Origin: Haemophilus sputorum CCUG 13788
GTDB taxonomy: Bacteria > Pseudomonadota > Gammaproteobacteria > Enterobacterales > Pasteurellaceae
DNA length: 64,000 bases
Assembly: GCF_000238795.1 (NCBI RefSeq)
Contig: NZ_AFNK01000001.1
Span: 1-64,000 of the forward strand
Reading direction: 5' to 3'
Shown here one piece after another: positions 28,640 to 37,935 of this stretch. The first letter of the stretch is position 1, and each line of letters begins with the position of its first letter. The notes below the pieces were generated by a model, which was not told the DNA's origin, did not search any database, and saw only the letters and a program-made list of their open reading frames with translations. The position numbers and the translations under genes were made by a program.

Positions 28640-29443
28640 ATGTCATTTCATTATTTAGAACAAATCCGTCAAACCAATCCACTCATTCATTGTATTACCA
28701 ATTATGTTGCTGCAAATTTTACGGCTAATGGATTATTAGCGATCGGCGCATCTCCGTTGATGTCAGCCAATGTGGCTGAAGTTGCAGAGATTCAGCAATT
28801 TGCAAAAGGGTTATTGCTTAACATCGGCACACCAAATGGGCCAGAAAACATTGAAGCGATGATTCTTGCAGGCAAAGCGGCAAACAAAGCAGGGATTCCT
28901 GTTGTGTTAGACCCCGTGGGAAGTGGCGCAACAAGCTATCGCCGTCAAGTGGTAGAAAAATTGCTATCAGAAGTTAAGTTTGCGTTGATACGTGGAAATG
29001 CTGGCGAAATTGCGCCTTTAGCGCAAATTCAGTGGAGATCAAAAGGCGTTGATGCAGGTGCTGGCGAGGCTGACTTAGCTGAAGTAGCGAAACAAGTAGC
29101 ACAACAATATCACTGTATTGTGGCTATTAGTGGTGAAACTGATTTTGTCAGCGATGGTCAACGGGTTGCGAAAGTCCAAAATGGGACACCGCTATTTCCT
29201 AAAATTACTGGTTCTGGCTGTTTGCTCGGTGCAGTCTGTGCTGCCTTTTTAAGTGTTGCACCAGCATCTGCTTATTTTGATGCCGTGGTGGAAGCAACAA
29301 CGGTATATGCTGTTGCGGGAGAATTCGCTGCCCGTACTTTAAATCGCACACAAACAGGGGCTTTTGCGGTGAAATTTTTAGATCAGTTAGCTGAAATCAA
29401 CATGACTTTGGCTGAGCAACAAGGGAGAGTCATTTATGCGTAA
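28640..29443 (+). CDS. thiM: Hydroxyethylthiazole kinase
   Basis: ThiM phosphorylates salvaged hydroxyethylthiazole for thiamine synthesis. The 267 residues show the family segments [41 protein letters not shown] and the ATP/anion-hole motif [16 protein letters not shown] lies 8-12 bases before the ATG. It overlaps thiD by 8 bp and is the first gene after the TPP riboswitch. Confidence 0.97.
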   Translation: MSFHYLEQIRQTNPLIHCITNYVAANFTANGLLAIGASPLMSANVAEVAEIQQFAKGLLLNIGTPNGPENIEAMILAGKAANKAGIPVVLDPVGSGATSYRRQVVEKLLSEVKFALIRGNAGEIAPLAQIQWRSKGVDAGAGEADLAEVAKQVAQQYHCIVAISGETDFVSDGQRVAKVQNGTPLFPKITGSGCLLGAVCAAFLSVAPASAYFDAVVEATTVYAVAGEFAARTLNRTQTGAFAVKFLDQLAEINMTLAEQQGRVIYA

Positions 29444-30242
29444 TTATCCTCAAGCTTTAACTATTGCAGGTTCAGATAGTGGTGGCGGTGCTGGGATTCA
29501 GGCGGATTTAAAAACCTTCCAAATGCGAAAAGTGTTTGGCACTAGCGTCATTACTGCTGTGACGGCACAAAACAGTACTGGTGTGTTTGATATTCATGCA
29601 ATTCCGCTTTCAACGATTGAAAGTCAGCTTAAGGGAGTCGCAAGCGATTTTGATATTCGCGCCTTTAAAATTGGCATGTTAGGCACCGCTGAAACAATAG
29701 AATGTGTAGCCGCATTCTTGCAAGCTCGTCCATTTGGGCAGTTAGTGCTAGATCCTGTGATGATTGCCAAAGGTGGGCAACCTTTGTTACCCAATAGCGC
29801 AGTAGCTGCACTTAAGCAGCATTTGTTGCCATTAGCTGATGTAATTACTCCAAACCTGCCAGAAGCTTATGCGCTCACAGGCGTGGAGATCGTCGATTGC
29901 AAAAGTGCGGAAAAATCTGCCCGCTTGTTACAAGCACAAGGGGTGAAAAATGTGGTAATTAAAGGAGGGCATCTACAAGATTCGCATAGTGAGATTTGTT
30001 TTGATTATGTATTTAGCGAGTCTGGCGATTTCACTTTACAAAGCCCGCGTTTTGATACTCCGCATACTCATGGCACAGGCTGTACTTTTTCTGCTTGTAT
30101 CACGGCAGAATTGGCGAAAGGCTACTCATTAGATACCGCAATTCGCACGGCGAAAGCTTATATTACGGCAGCCATTAGCCATCCGTTAAATATTGGACAC
30201 GGCCATGGGCCGACTAACCATTGGGCATATCAAGATGAATAA
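29436..30242 (+). CDS. thiD: Hydroxymethylpyrimidine (phosphate) kinase
   Basis: ThiD phosphorylates HMP and HMP-P. The 268-residue ribokinase-fold enzyme has [31 protein letters not shown] and the C-terminal [12 protein letters not shown] anion hole. It overlaps thiM by 8 bp and thiE by 8 bp, which indicates tight co-translation. Confidence 0.97.
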   Translation: MRNYPQALTIAGSDSGGGAGIQADLKTFQMRKVFGTSVITAVTAQNSTGVFDIHAIPLSTIESQLKGVASDFDIRAFKIGMLGTAETIECVAAFLQARPFGQLVLDPVMIAKGGQPLLPNSAVAALKQHLLPLADVITPNLPEAYALTGVEIVDCKSAEKSARLLQAQGVKNVVIKGGHLQDSHSEICFDYVFSESGDFTLQSPRFDTPHTHGTGCTFSACITAELAKGYSLDTAIRTAKAYITAAISHPLNIGHGHGPTNHWAYQDE

Positions 30243-30894
30243 AATGAAAACTATTTTGCCAGTCTATTTTATCGCTGGCACGCAAGATGTACGTCATTTA
30301 AGTGGCGACCCTGCACAGAATTTATTGTCTGTGCTGAAGCAGGCTTTGGAAGCAGGAATTACTTGTTTTCAATTTCGCGATAAAGGCGAACATTCGTTGG
30401 CTAATCAACCTATTGCGCAAAAAGCGCTCGCGCAGCAATGTCAGGCATTATGCCGTACTTTTAATGTACCGTTTGTGATAAACGACGATGTAGCATTAGC
30501 ACTTGAGTTAGCCGCAGATGGTGTTCATGTGGGGCAAGGTGATATGCCGATAGAAACAGTGCTTGCTCGCACGCAAGGAAAAATGTTCGTAGGGCTTTCA
30601 ACGCATTCATTAGAACAAGCGCAACTGGCGCAAGCCAATCCTCACATTGACTATATCGGGGTGGGTCCAATTTTTCCAACGCAATCGAAGAAAGACCAAG
30701 ATCCCGATGTTGGGCTTGATTTTGTCGCCTATTTACGCCAAGCGGGGATAACGAAACCGATTGTCGCAATTGGGGGAGTGAATGCAGAGTCTGCTCCGTG
30801 TTTATTAGGCGATGGCGCAGATGGTGTTGCTGTCATTTCAGCTATTGCGCAAGCAAGCGATATTGCTGCAGTCGTTAAGTCATTGAAAGGCTAA
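30235..30894 (+). CDS. thiE: Thiamine-phosphate synthase
   Basis: ThiE joins HMP-PP and thiazole phosphate to make thiamine phosphate. The ATG at 30235 overlaps the thiD stop (TAA 30240-30242); a second ATG at 30244 is also possible. From 30235 the product has 219 residues with QFRDKG, VPFVINDDVALA, DGVHVGQGD, YIGVGPIFPT and VAIGGVNA of the TIM-barrel family. An in-frame start further upstream (30193) lies deep inside thiD and is unlikely. The operon stops here, with no thiC or tenA. Confidence 0.95.
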   Translation: MNKMKTILPVYFIAGTQDVRHLSGDPAQNLLSVLKQALEAGITCFQFRDKGEHSLANQPIAQKALAQQCQALCRTFNVPFVINDDVALALELAADGVHVGQGDMPIETVLARTQGKMFVGLSTHSLEQAQLAQANPHIDYIGVGPIFPTQSKKDQDPDVGLDFVAYLRQAGITKPIVAIGGVNAESAPCLLGDGADGVAVISAIAQASDIAAVVKSLKG

Positions 30895-30918
30895 CAGTGG
30901 CAATTTTAGATACAGAAA

Positions 30919-30940
30919 AGGGGCGGAAATCCGCCCCTGA
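30919..30940. terminator. Terminator between thiE and dcuB
   Basis: A perfect 9-bp GC-rich stem (30919-30927 against 30930-30938) lies between the two convergent genes. The T run is better on the minus strand, so it mainly serves dcuB. A USS core follows at 30949-30958. Confidence 0.7.
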
Positions 30941-30959
30941 TTGTTTGACAAGCGGTCAA

Positions 30960-32282
30960 TTACAATAAAATATTTGCAAATAATAGACCGAAGGCTAAAC
31001 AGAATGCCATGCTTAATAAGCCTGGTAACATAAAGCTGTGGTTGAAAATGTATTTACCGATTCTGGTTGTACCGGTGGTATCAAAGTCGATAGATGCAAT
31101 AATCGGACCATAGTTTGGAACGAAGAAGTAACCATTTACTGCCACAAACACCCCAATTAAAACAGGTGCTGGAATACCTAATGAAATACCAAGTGGGAAT
31201 AAGGTTGCTACAGTCGCGCCTTGGCTGTTAACTAATACAGAAAGCACAAATAATGCAAAAGCAAACGCCCATGGTGCAGTATGAACTAAACCTTCCACTA
31301 AGCCTTTTACTTCAGTCATATGTGCTTGCATTAACGTATCACCTAACCATGCGATACCGAAGATAGCGATTACTGCACGCATCCCTGCATGGAATACAGA
31401 ACCTTTAGTGATAGCAGTACCATCTGGTTTGCAAGTCATAATAATCAATGCACCGATTGATAACATGATGATTTCAATAGTATGAGCCATACCCATTGGT
31501 TTGCCATCAAATACTGGGCGAAGAGAAGGCATTGCACCCATGATTACTACTAATAACGCACCAAATAAGAAGAGTGAAACAGAAACTTTTGCAGTTTTGC
31601 TGATTTCGATTTCTTTATTGCTGGTTTGAGAAGCAAAAATATCTGCGTATTTTGGATCGCTTAAACGACGTAAATATTCTGGGTCATCTTTTAATTCTTT
31701 CCCCATTTTATTCACAAAAATACATGCAAGGAAAATCCCTAATAATGTAGATGGGATAGTTACCATCAATACATCACCTAAGTGAATACCTTGTGGTTCA
31801 AGGAAAGCGACAACTGCTACAACCGCTGCTGCAATAGGACTTGCTACAATCGCAAATTGTGATGCGATTACTGCCATAGAAAGTGGACGTTCTGGACGAA
31901 TACCATTGTGACGGCTCACTTCAGCGATTACTGGTAATACAGAATAAGCTACGTGACCTGTACCAGCTAATACGGTGAAAGTCCAAGTTACAAGCGGTGC
32001 AATAAAGGTAATATATTTCGGATTACGGCGTAAAATGTTGGTTGCGAGTTTGATCATATAATCTAAACCGCCAGCAGCTTGCATCGCTGCAGCTGCAGAA
32101 ACTACCGCCATAATCATAAACATTACATCAATCGGTAAACCTGCTGGTTTAAGTCCGAACCCGAAGGAGAGAATAGCTAAGCCTAAACCGCCAAAGACCC
32201 CTAAACCGATACCACCTGCACGTGCACCGACTAAGATACACAACAGGACGATCGCAAATTGCAAGAGAAACATTCCTGACAT
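30960..32282 (-). CDS. dcuB: Anaerobic C4-dicarboxylate antiporter DcuB
   Basis: DcuB exchanges external fumarate or malate for internal succinate, feeding fumarate reductase. The frame stays open upstream to 32369, but the ATG at 32282 ([15 protein letters not shown]) has GGAG 10 bases upstream and gives 440 residues, close to E. coli DcuB (446). About ten hydrophobic segments are visible, with [25 protein letters not shown] and [11 protein letters not shown] typical of Dcu carriers. Its functional partner frdABCD is 17 kb away. Confidence 0.95.
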   Translation of the reverse strand: MSGMFLLQFAIVLLCILVGARAGGIGLGVFGGLGLAILSFGFGLKPAGLPIDVMFMIMAVVSAAAAMQAAGGLDYMIKLATNILRRNPKYITFIAPLVTWTFTVLAGTGHVAYSVLPVIAEVSRHNGIRPERPLSMAVIASQFAIVASPIAAAVVAVVAFLEPQGIHLGDVLMVTIPSTLLGIFLACIFVNKMGKELKDDPEYLRRLSDPKYADIFASQTSNKEIEISKTAKVSVSLFLFGALLVVIMGAMPSLRPVFDGKPMGMAHTIEIIMLSIGALIIMTCKPDGTAITKGSVFHAGMRAVIAIFGIAWLGDTLMQAHMTEVKGLVEGLVHTAPWAFAFALFVLSVLVNSQGATVATLFPLGISLGIPAPVLIGVFVAVNGYFFVPNYGPIIASIDFDTTGTTRIGKYIFNHSFMLPGLLSMAFCLAFGLLFANILL

Positions 32283-32328
32283 TATTTGATTACTCCATTG
32301 TAAATTAAAAGAAAAGACCTCATACTTA

Positions 32329-32341
32329 TTGATCATATCAA
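32329..32341. promoter_or_regulatory. FNR-like palindrome upstream of dcuB
   Basis: TTGAT-CAT-ATCAA is a perfect FNR half-site pair, but with three rather than four bases between the halves. It lies 47 bp upstream of the dcuB start. The context favours anaerobic control, while the spacing weakens the call. Confidence 0.35.
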
Positions 32342-32409
32342 CATTAAAAAAATAAATAAATCTAATCATCAGGATTAGATTTAATAAAAGTCAAAAAATA
32401 AGGAAAAAT

Positions 32410-33234
32410 ATGCAATTTTCTAAAATGCACGGGCTTGGCAATGATTTCATGGTTATTGACGGCGTCACCCAAAGCGTATTTTTGACCGATGAGCTGATTC
32501 GCAAATTAGCCGATCGCCATCGCGGAGTAGGCTTCGACCAGCTGTTATTAGTTGAAGCACCTTACGACCCTGATTTAGATTTCCACTACCGTATTTTTAA
32601 CGCTGATGGCAGTGAAGTTTCTCAATGTGGCAATGGCGCACGTTGCTTTGCTCGCTTTGTAAGCCTCAAAGGATTAACTGATAAGCAAGATATTAAAGTC
32701 AGTACCGCAAATGGCAAAATGGTATTAAGTTTGCAAGAAGACGGACAGGTACGCGTGAACATGGGCAAACCGATTTGGGAACCGGCAAAAGTTCCATTTA
32801 TTGCCAACAAGTTTGAGAAAAACTACTTGTTGCGTACTGAATTGCAAACCGCGATTTGTGGCGTCGTATCGATGGGAAATCCGCATGCGGTGTTGCAAGT
32901 TGAAAATGTGCAAACAGCCCCAGTCAATGAGCTTGGCCCATTATTAGAAAATCATGAACGTTTTCCAGAGCGAGCGAATATTGGCTTTATGCAAGTGGTG
33001 AATCGTCATCATATAAAACTACGCGTTTTTGAACGTGGTGCGGGTGAAACACAAGCCTGCGGTAGTGGTGCGTGTGCGGCGGCTGCGGTCGGCATTATGC
33101 AAGGCGCATTAGATAGCCCGGTACGCGTAGATTTGCCTGGCGGTACGCTTATGATTGAATGGCAAGGCGAAAGCAGCCCACTTTATATGACAGGTGATGC
33201 GGAACATGTTTACGATGGCTTTTTAAAACTCTAA
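32410..33234 (+). CDS. dapF: Diaminopimelate epimerase
   Basis: DapF turns LL- into meso-diaminopimelate for lysine and murein. The 274 residues carry both catalytic cysteines: SQCGNGARC in the first half and [12 protein letters not shown] in the second. The start [18 protein letters not shown] is canonical. AAGGAA precedes the ATG. It is divergent from dcuB and ends at a strong paired-USS hairpin. Confidence 0.97.
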   Translation: MQFSKMHGLGNDFMVIDGVTQSVFLTDELIRKLADRHRGVGFDQLLLVEAPYDPDLDFHYRIFNADGSEVSQCGNGARCFARFVSLKGLTDKQDIKVSTANGKMVLSLQEDGQVRVNMGKPIWEPAKVPFIANKFEKNYLLRTELQTAICGVVSMGNPHAVLQVENVQTAPVNELGPLLENHERFPERANIGFMQVVNRHHIKLRVFERGAGETQACGSGACAAAAVGIMQGALDSPVRVDLPGGTLMIEWQGESSPLYMTGDAEHVYDGFLKL

Positions 33235-33244
33235 TTTATCGGTG

Positions 33245-33292
33245 ACAAGCGGTCTGATTTTTGTCAAATTTTGCAAAAATCAGACCGCTTGT
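33245..33292. terminator. Perfect 19-bp inverted USS pair after dapF
   Basis: Two complete Apl-type uptake sequences face each other: 33245-33263 (starts ACAAGCGGTCTGATT) and 33274-33292 (ends CAGACCGCTTGT), with no mismatch and a 10-base loop. The RNA hairpin would be very stable. The tail lacks a clean T run. Confidence 0.7.
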
Positions 33293-33352
33293 ATTATTCA
33301 GAAAAAGTGAGATTAAATTATAAAAACATGGTGCTCAAATTTTCGTAAAACC

Positions 33353-33382
33353 TTGACGAAAATATAGAGAATTTACTATAAT
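33353..33382 (+). promoter_or_regulatory. Strong promoter upstream of rpoB
   Basis: TTGACG (33353-33358), 18 bp, TATAAT (33377-33382). It matches the sigma-70 consensus at 11 of 12 bases and would start RNA near 33389, about 255 nt before rpoB. The rest of the 33235-33645 gap holds the USS pair, a hairpin and a possible short leader frame. Confidence 0.75.
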
Positions 33383-33409
33383 ACACAACCATTTTTGCAA
33401 TAGATTGTT

Positions 33410-33434
33410 GGCTGACGAAAATCGTCAGCCTTTT
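33410..33434 (+). terminator. Leader hairpin / attenuator before rpoBC
   Basis: A perfect 9-bp stem (33410-33418 against 33422-33430) with a 3-base loop is followed by TTTT. It lies only ~20-45 nt after the predicted start, so most transcripts may end here unless read-through is allowed. An attenuator before rpoBC also exists in E. coli, downstream of rplL. Confidence 0.55.
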
Positions 33435-33549
33435 GTGCTTTATAAAAATCGGCTGATTTTGTCATTTTAATCGCTGATATTTGCAAAATCCTCATCCGAT
33501 TTAACCGCTTGCAGTAGTGATTTTTGACTGCAAGAGAGGAAGTCGGAAA

Positions 33550-33621
33550 ATGACACTTCGTACCCTTTTAATGCCACTTCCAGCTGAGTCTTCTCATTTG
33601 GATTGTGAATCTCAACCATAA
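33550..33621 (+). CDS. Possible 23-residue leader peptide
   Basis: A short frame (MTLRTLLMPLPAESSHLDCE, then SQP) starts with ATG and ends 24 bp before rpoB. AGAGGA lies about 11 bases before its ATG. It could be translated and coupled to rpoB, or be chance. Confidence 0.25.
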   Translation: MTLRTLLMPLPAESSHLDCESQP

Positions 33622-33645
33622 CAAAAAATCAGAGGCTATCTAACA

Positions 33646-36600
33646 ATGGCATACTCCTATTCCGAGAAAAAGCGTATCCGTAAGAGCTTTGGCAAACGCC
33701 CTCAGGTTCTGAACGTACCTTATCTATTAACTCTCCAACTTGATTCTTATGAAAAATTCATTCAGCAAGATCCAGAAGGACTACAAGGTTTAGAAGCGGC
33801 ATTCCGTTCTGTATTCCCGATTGTAAGTAACAACGGTGCAACAGAATTACAATACGTTTCTTACGAACTTGGCGAGCCAGTATTTGATGTGCGTGAATGT
33901 CAAATTCGTGGTACAACCTACGCCGCACCATTACGCGTAAAATTACGTTTAGTGACTTTTGACCGTGAAGCCGCAGCGGGCACGGTAAAAGACATTAAAG
34001 AACAAAACGTGTATATGGGCGAAATCCCATTGATGACTGACAACGGTACTTTCGTTATCAACGGTACTGAGCGTGTTATCGTTTCACAATTACACCGTAG
34101 TCCGGGTGTGTTCTTTGATTCTGACAAAGGTAAAACCCACTCTTCAGGTAAAGTGCTTTATAACGCACGCATCATTCCTTACCGTGGTTCTTGGTTAGAT
34201 TTCGAGTTCGATCCGAAAGATAACTTATATGCGCGTATCGACCGTCGTCGTAAGTTACCTTCAACTATTATCCTTCGTGCATTAGGTTATACCACTGAAG
34301 AAATCCTTTCGATGTTCTTCGAAAAAGTGAAATTTGAAATTACTGATGATAATAAACTTCAAATGGAACTTGTGCCTGAGCGTTTACGTGGTGAAACCGC
34401 GTTATTCGACATTGAAGCAGATGGTAAAGTTTATGTAGAAAAAGGTCGCCGTATTACGGCTAAACACACTCGTGATTTAGCAAAAGCGGGCGTAACCAAA
34501 ATTGACGTACCAGTTGAATACATCGTTGGCAAAGTGTCTGCTAAAGATTACGTTAATTTAGAAGATGGCGAAATTGTTTGCGCAGCAAATATGGAAATCT
34601 CTTTAGAGATGCTAGCAAACCTTGCGCAAGCTGGTTACAAAGAAATCGAAGTGTTATTCACGAATGATTTAGATCACGGCCCATATATTTCTGAAACATT
34701 ACGCGTTGACCCAACTTATGACCGCTTATCAGCATTAGTGGAAATCTACCGCATGATGCGTCCGGGCGAGCCACCAACAAAAGAAGCGGCAGAAGCGTTA
34801 TTCGACAATATGTTCTTCTCAGCAGATCGTTATGATTTATCTGCAGTAGGACGTATGAAATTCAACCGTTCTTTAAACATTCCTGAAGGCGAAGGCACTG
34901 GCGTATTAAGCAATGAAGACATCATCCGCGTGATGAAAAAACTCATTGAAATCCGTAACGGTCGTGGCGAAGTCGATGATATCGACCACTTAGGTAACCG
35001 TCGTATTCGTTCAGTAGGTGAAATGGCTGAAAACCAATTCCGTATTGGTTTAGTGCGTGTAGAACGTGCTGTACGTGAGCGTTTATCTTTAGGCGACTTA
35101 GATGGTGTAACTCCACAAGATTTAATCAATGCGAAACCAATTTCAGCAGCAGTGAAAGAGTTCTTTGGCTCATCACAACTTTCGCAATTTATGGATCAAA
35201 ACAACCCGCTTTCAGAGGTTACCCATAAACGTCGTATTTCAGCATTAGGCCCAGGTGGTTTAACGCGTGAACGTGCAGGCTTTGAGGTTCGAGACGTTCA
35301 CCCAACTCACTATGGTCGTTTATGTCCGATTGAAACCCCAGAGGGTCCAAACATCGGTTTGATTAACTCACTTTCTGTATATGCGCGTACCAATAACTAT
35401 GGTTTTTTAGAAACGCCATTCCGTAAAGTAGTAGATGGTCAAGTAACAGAAGATATCGAATACTTATCTGCAATCGAAGAAGGTAACTATGTTATCGCAC
35501 AGGCGAACTCAAACTTAGATGAGAATTTCCGCTTTACCGATACTTATGTCACTTGTCGTGAGCAAGGTGAATCAGGTTTATACAAACCGGAAGAAGTTCA
35601 CTATATGGATATCTCAACCCAACAAGTGGTTTCTGTGGCAGCGGCGCTTATCCCATTCTTAGAGCACGACGATGCGAACCGTGCGTTAATGGGTGCGAAC
35701 ATGCAACGTCAAGCTGTTCCAACATTACGTGCGGACAAACCATTAGTTGGTACTGGTATGGAAAAACCAATCGCACTTGACTCAGGTGTAGCGGTTGTTG
35801 CTAAACGTGGTGGTACAGTTCAATACGTTGATGCTTCACGTATCGTGGTGAAAGTTAACGAAGATGAAACCATTCCGGGCGAAGCAGGTATCGATATTTA
35901 TAACTTAATTAAATATACCCGCTCAAACCAAAATACTTGTATCAACCAAATTCCTTGTGTGAATTTAGGTGAGCCAGTAGCACGTGGTGAAATCTTAGCT
36001 GATGGTCCTTCAACAGACTTAGGTGAGTTAGCATTAGGTCAAAACATCCGCGTGGCGTTCATGCCTTGGAATGGTTATAACTTCGAAGACTCAATGTTAG
36101 TGTCTGAGCGTGTAGTTCAAGAAGACCGTTTTACCACCATCCACATCCAAGAGTTATCTTGTGTGGCGCGTGATACCAAATTAGGTTCGGAAGAAATCAC
36201 CGCAGATATTCCAAACGTGGGTGAATCTGCGTTAAGCAAATTAGATGAATCAGGTATCGTTTACGTTGGTGCAGAAGTTAAAGGTGGCGACATCTTAGTT
36301 GGTAAAGTAACACCAAAAGGTGAAACCCAATTAACCCCAGAAGAGAAACTTTTACGTGCAATCTTCGGTGAAAAAGCATCTGATGTAAAAGACTCTTCAT
36401 TACGTGTACCAAATGGCACATCAGGTACGGTTATTGATGTTCAAGTCTTCACTCGTGATGGCGTACAAAAAGATAAACGTGCGTTAGAAATCGAAGAAAT
36501 GCAACTTCGTGAAGCGAAGAAAGATTTAACTGAAGAGTTAGAAATTTTAGAAGCTGGTTTATTTACCCGTGTACGTAGCCTCTTAGTAGAAGGTGGCGTT

Positions 36601-37674
36601 TCAGAAGCGGAATTAGATAAAGTTAACCGTGAAAAATGGTTAGAACAAACGCTTGAAGATGAAGCGAAACAAAACCAACTTGAACAACTTGCAGAACAAC
36701 ACGAAGAGTTACGTAAAGAATTTGAGCGCAAACTTGAAATCAAACGTAACAAGATTATCCAAGGCGACGATTTAGCGCCGGGCGTGTTGAAAGTTGTAAA
36801 AGTTTACCTTGCGGTGAAACGTCAAATTCAGCCAGGGGATAAAATGGCGGGTCGTCACGGTAACAAAGGGGTTATCTCAAAAATTAATCCAGTTGAAGAT
36901 ATGCCGTATGACGAAAACGGTCAACCAGTTGAGATCGTATTGAACCCACTGGGCGTTCCATCTCGTATGAACATCGGTCAGATTTTAGAAACCCACTTAG
37001 GCTTAGCAGCAAAAGGTATCGGTGACCAAATCAATGCGATGATCAAACAGCAACAATCAGTGGCGAAATTACGTGAATATATCCAAAAAGCGTACGATTT
37101 AGGTCACGGTTCACAAAGTGTTGATTTAAGCACGTTTACTGATGAAGAAGTGATGCGCTTAGCAGAAAACCTCCGTAAAGGTTTACCGCTTGCAACACCA
37201 GTATTTGATGGTGCACATGAAAGCGAAATCAAAGGCTTATTAGAGTTAGGTGGCTTACCAACTTCAGGTCAAATTACCTTATTTGACGGGCGTACCGGTG
37301 AGAAATTCGAGCGTCCAGTAACAGTAGGTTACATGTATATGCTCAAATTGAACCACTTAGTTGATGACAAAATGCATGCTCGTTCAACAGGTTCTTATAG
37401 TCTTGTTACTCAGCAACCGCTTGGTGGTAAAGCACAATTCGGTGGTCAGCGTTTCGGTGAGATGGAGGTTTGGGCATTAGAAGCATATGGTGCTGCTTAC
37501 ACACTTCAAGAAATGTTAACCGTGAAATCGGATGACGTGAACGGTCGTACGAAGATGTATAAAAACATCGTAGATGGTACGCACTATATGGAACCAGGTA
37601 TTCCAGAATCGTTCAACGTAATCACCAAAGAAATCCGTGCATTAGCGATTGATATGGAATTGGATGAGGCGTAA
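33646..37674 (+). CDS. rpoB: RNA polymerase beta subunit
   Basis: RpoB forms one half of the RNA polymerase active cleft. Its 1342 residues equal the E. coli length and include the rifampicin region ([33 protein letters not shown]... at nt ~35160-35260, all wild-type in appearance), [12 protein letters not shown] and [13 protein letters not shown] near the catalytic centre, and the C-terminal clamp ([19 protein letters not shown]). It has no rplJL upstream. rpoC follows after an unusually long 261-bp gap. Confidence 0.99.
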   Translation: MAYSYSEKKRIRKSFGKRPQVLNVPYLLTLQLDSYEKFIQQDPEGLQGLEAAFRSVFPIVSNNGATELQYVSYELGEPVFDVRECQIRGTTYAAPLRVKLRLVTFDREAAAGTVKDIKEQNVYMGEIPLMTDNGTFVINGTERVIVSQLHRSPGVFFDSDKGKTHSSGKVLYNARIIPYRGSWLDFEFDPKDNLYARIDRRRKLPSTIILRALGYTTEEILSMFFEKVKFEITDDNKLQMELVPERLRGETALFDIEADGKVYVEKGRRITAKHTRDLAKAGVTKIDVPVEYIVGKVSAKDYVNLEDGEIVCAANMEISLEMLANLAQAGYKEIEVLFTNDLDHGPYISETLRVDPTYDRLSALVEIYRMMRPGEPPTKEAAEALFDNMFFSADRYDLSAVGRMKFNRSLNIPEGEGTGVLSNEDIIRVMKKLIEIRNGRGEVDDIDHLGNRRIRSVGEMAENQFRIGLVRVERAVRERLSLGDLDGVTPQDLINAKPISAAVKEFFGSSQLSQFMDQNNPLSEVTHKRRISALGPGGLTRERAGFEVRDVHPTHYGRLCPIETPEGPNIGLINSLSVYARTNNYGFLETPFRKVVDGQVTEDIEYLSAIEEGNYVIAQANSNLDENFRFTDTYVTCREQGESGLYKPEEVHYMDISTQQVVSVAAALIPFLEHDDANRALMGANMQRQAVPTLRADKPLVGTGMEKPIALDSGVAVVAKRGGTVQYVDASRIVVKVNEDETIPGEAGIDIYNLIKYTRSNQNTCINQIPCVNLGEPVARGEILADGPSTDLGELALGQNIRVAFMPWNGYNFEDSMLVSERVVQEDRFTTIHIQELSCVARDTKLGSEEITADIPNVGESALSKLDESGIVYVGAEVKGGDILVGKVTPKGETQLTPEEKLLRAIFGEKASDVKDSSLRVPNGTSGTVIDVQVFTRDGVQKDKRALEIEEMQLREAKKDLTEELEILEAGLFTRVRSLLVEGGVSEAELDKVNREKWLEQTLEDEAKQNQLEQLAEQHEELRKEFERKLEIKRNKIIQGDDLAPGVLKVVKVYLAVKRQIQPGDKMAGRHGNKGVISKINPVEDMPYDENGQPVEIVLNPLGVPSRMNIGQILETHLGLAAKGIGDQINAMIKQQQSVAKLREYIQKAYDLGHGSQSVDLSTFTDEEVMRLAENLRKGLPLATPVFDGAHESEIKGLLELGGLPTSGQITLFDGRTGEKFERPVTVGYMYMLKLNHLVDDKMHARSTGSYSLVTQQPLGGKAQFGGQRFGEMEVWALEAYGAAYTLQEMLTVKSDDVNGRTKMYKNIVDGTHYMEPGIPESFNVITKEIRALAIDMELDEA

Positions 37675-37701
37675 TTAGAGATTAACGGAGAAAGAAAAGC
37701 G

Positions 37702-37815
37702 CCCTTCTTTAGCAAAGAGGGGCTGTGGGAGATTTAATAGCAATGTGAAATTTCCCAATGTACTCCGTTTTGATTACTGCCAAATCTCCCCTAACTCCTC
37801 TTTACTAAAGAGGGG
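37702..37815. repeat. REP/MITE-like inverted element between rpoB and rpoC
   Basis: Two ~34-bp units in opposite orientation (37702-37735 and 37782-37815) each contain their own small hairpin (CCCTTCTTTAGCAAAGAGGG type) followed by a GGGAGATTT box. They enclose ~46 bp of AT-rich DNA. This head-to-head layout is that of REP pairs or small miniature elements. No open frame lies inside. A pair of degenerate USS follows at 37824-37867. Confidence 0.65.
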
Positions 37816-37935
37816 GACTGGAACAAGCAGTCAAATTTGCAAAAAATTTTACAAATCGAACCGCTTGCAATCGAAAAAATTTTATAAGGTGGGCGAAGCC
37901 TGCCAAGCAAAACAACCTCAAACTAGGGGCAAAAA

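Noticed and set aside
32283-32369. Longer N-terminus for DcuB
   Set aside because: The family starts at the first membrane helix. The extra 29 residues are Phe/Asn-rich, have no good ribosome site and cover the promoter region.
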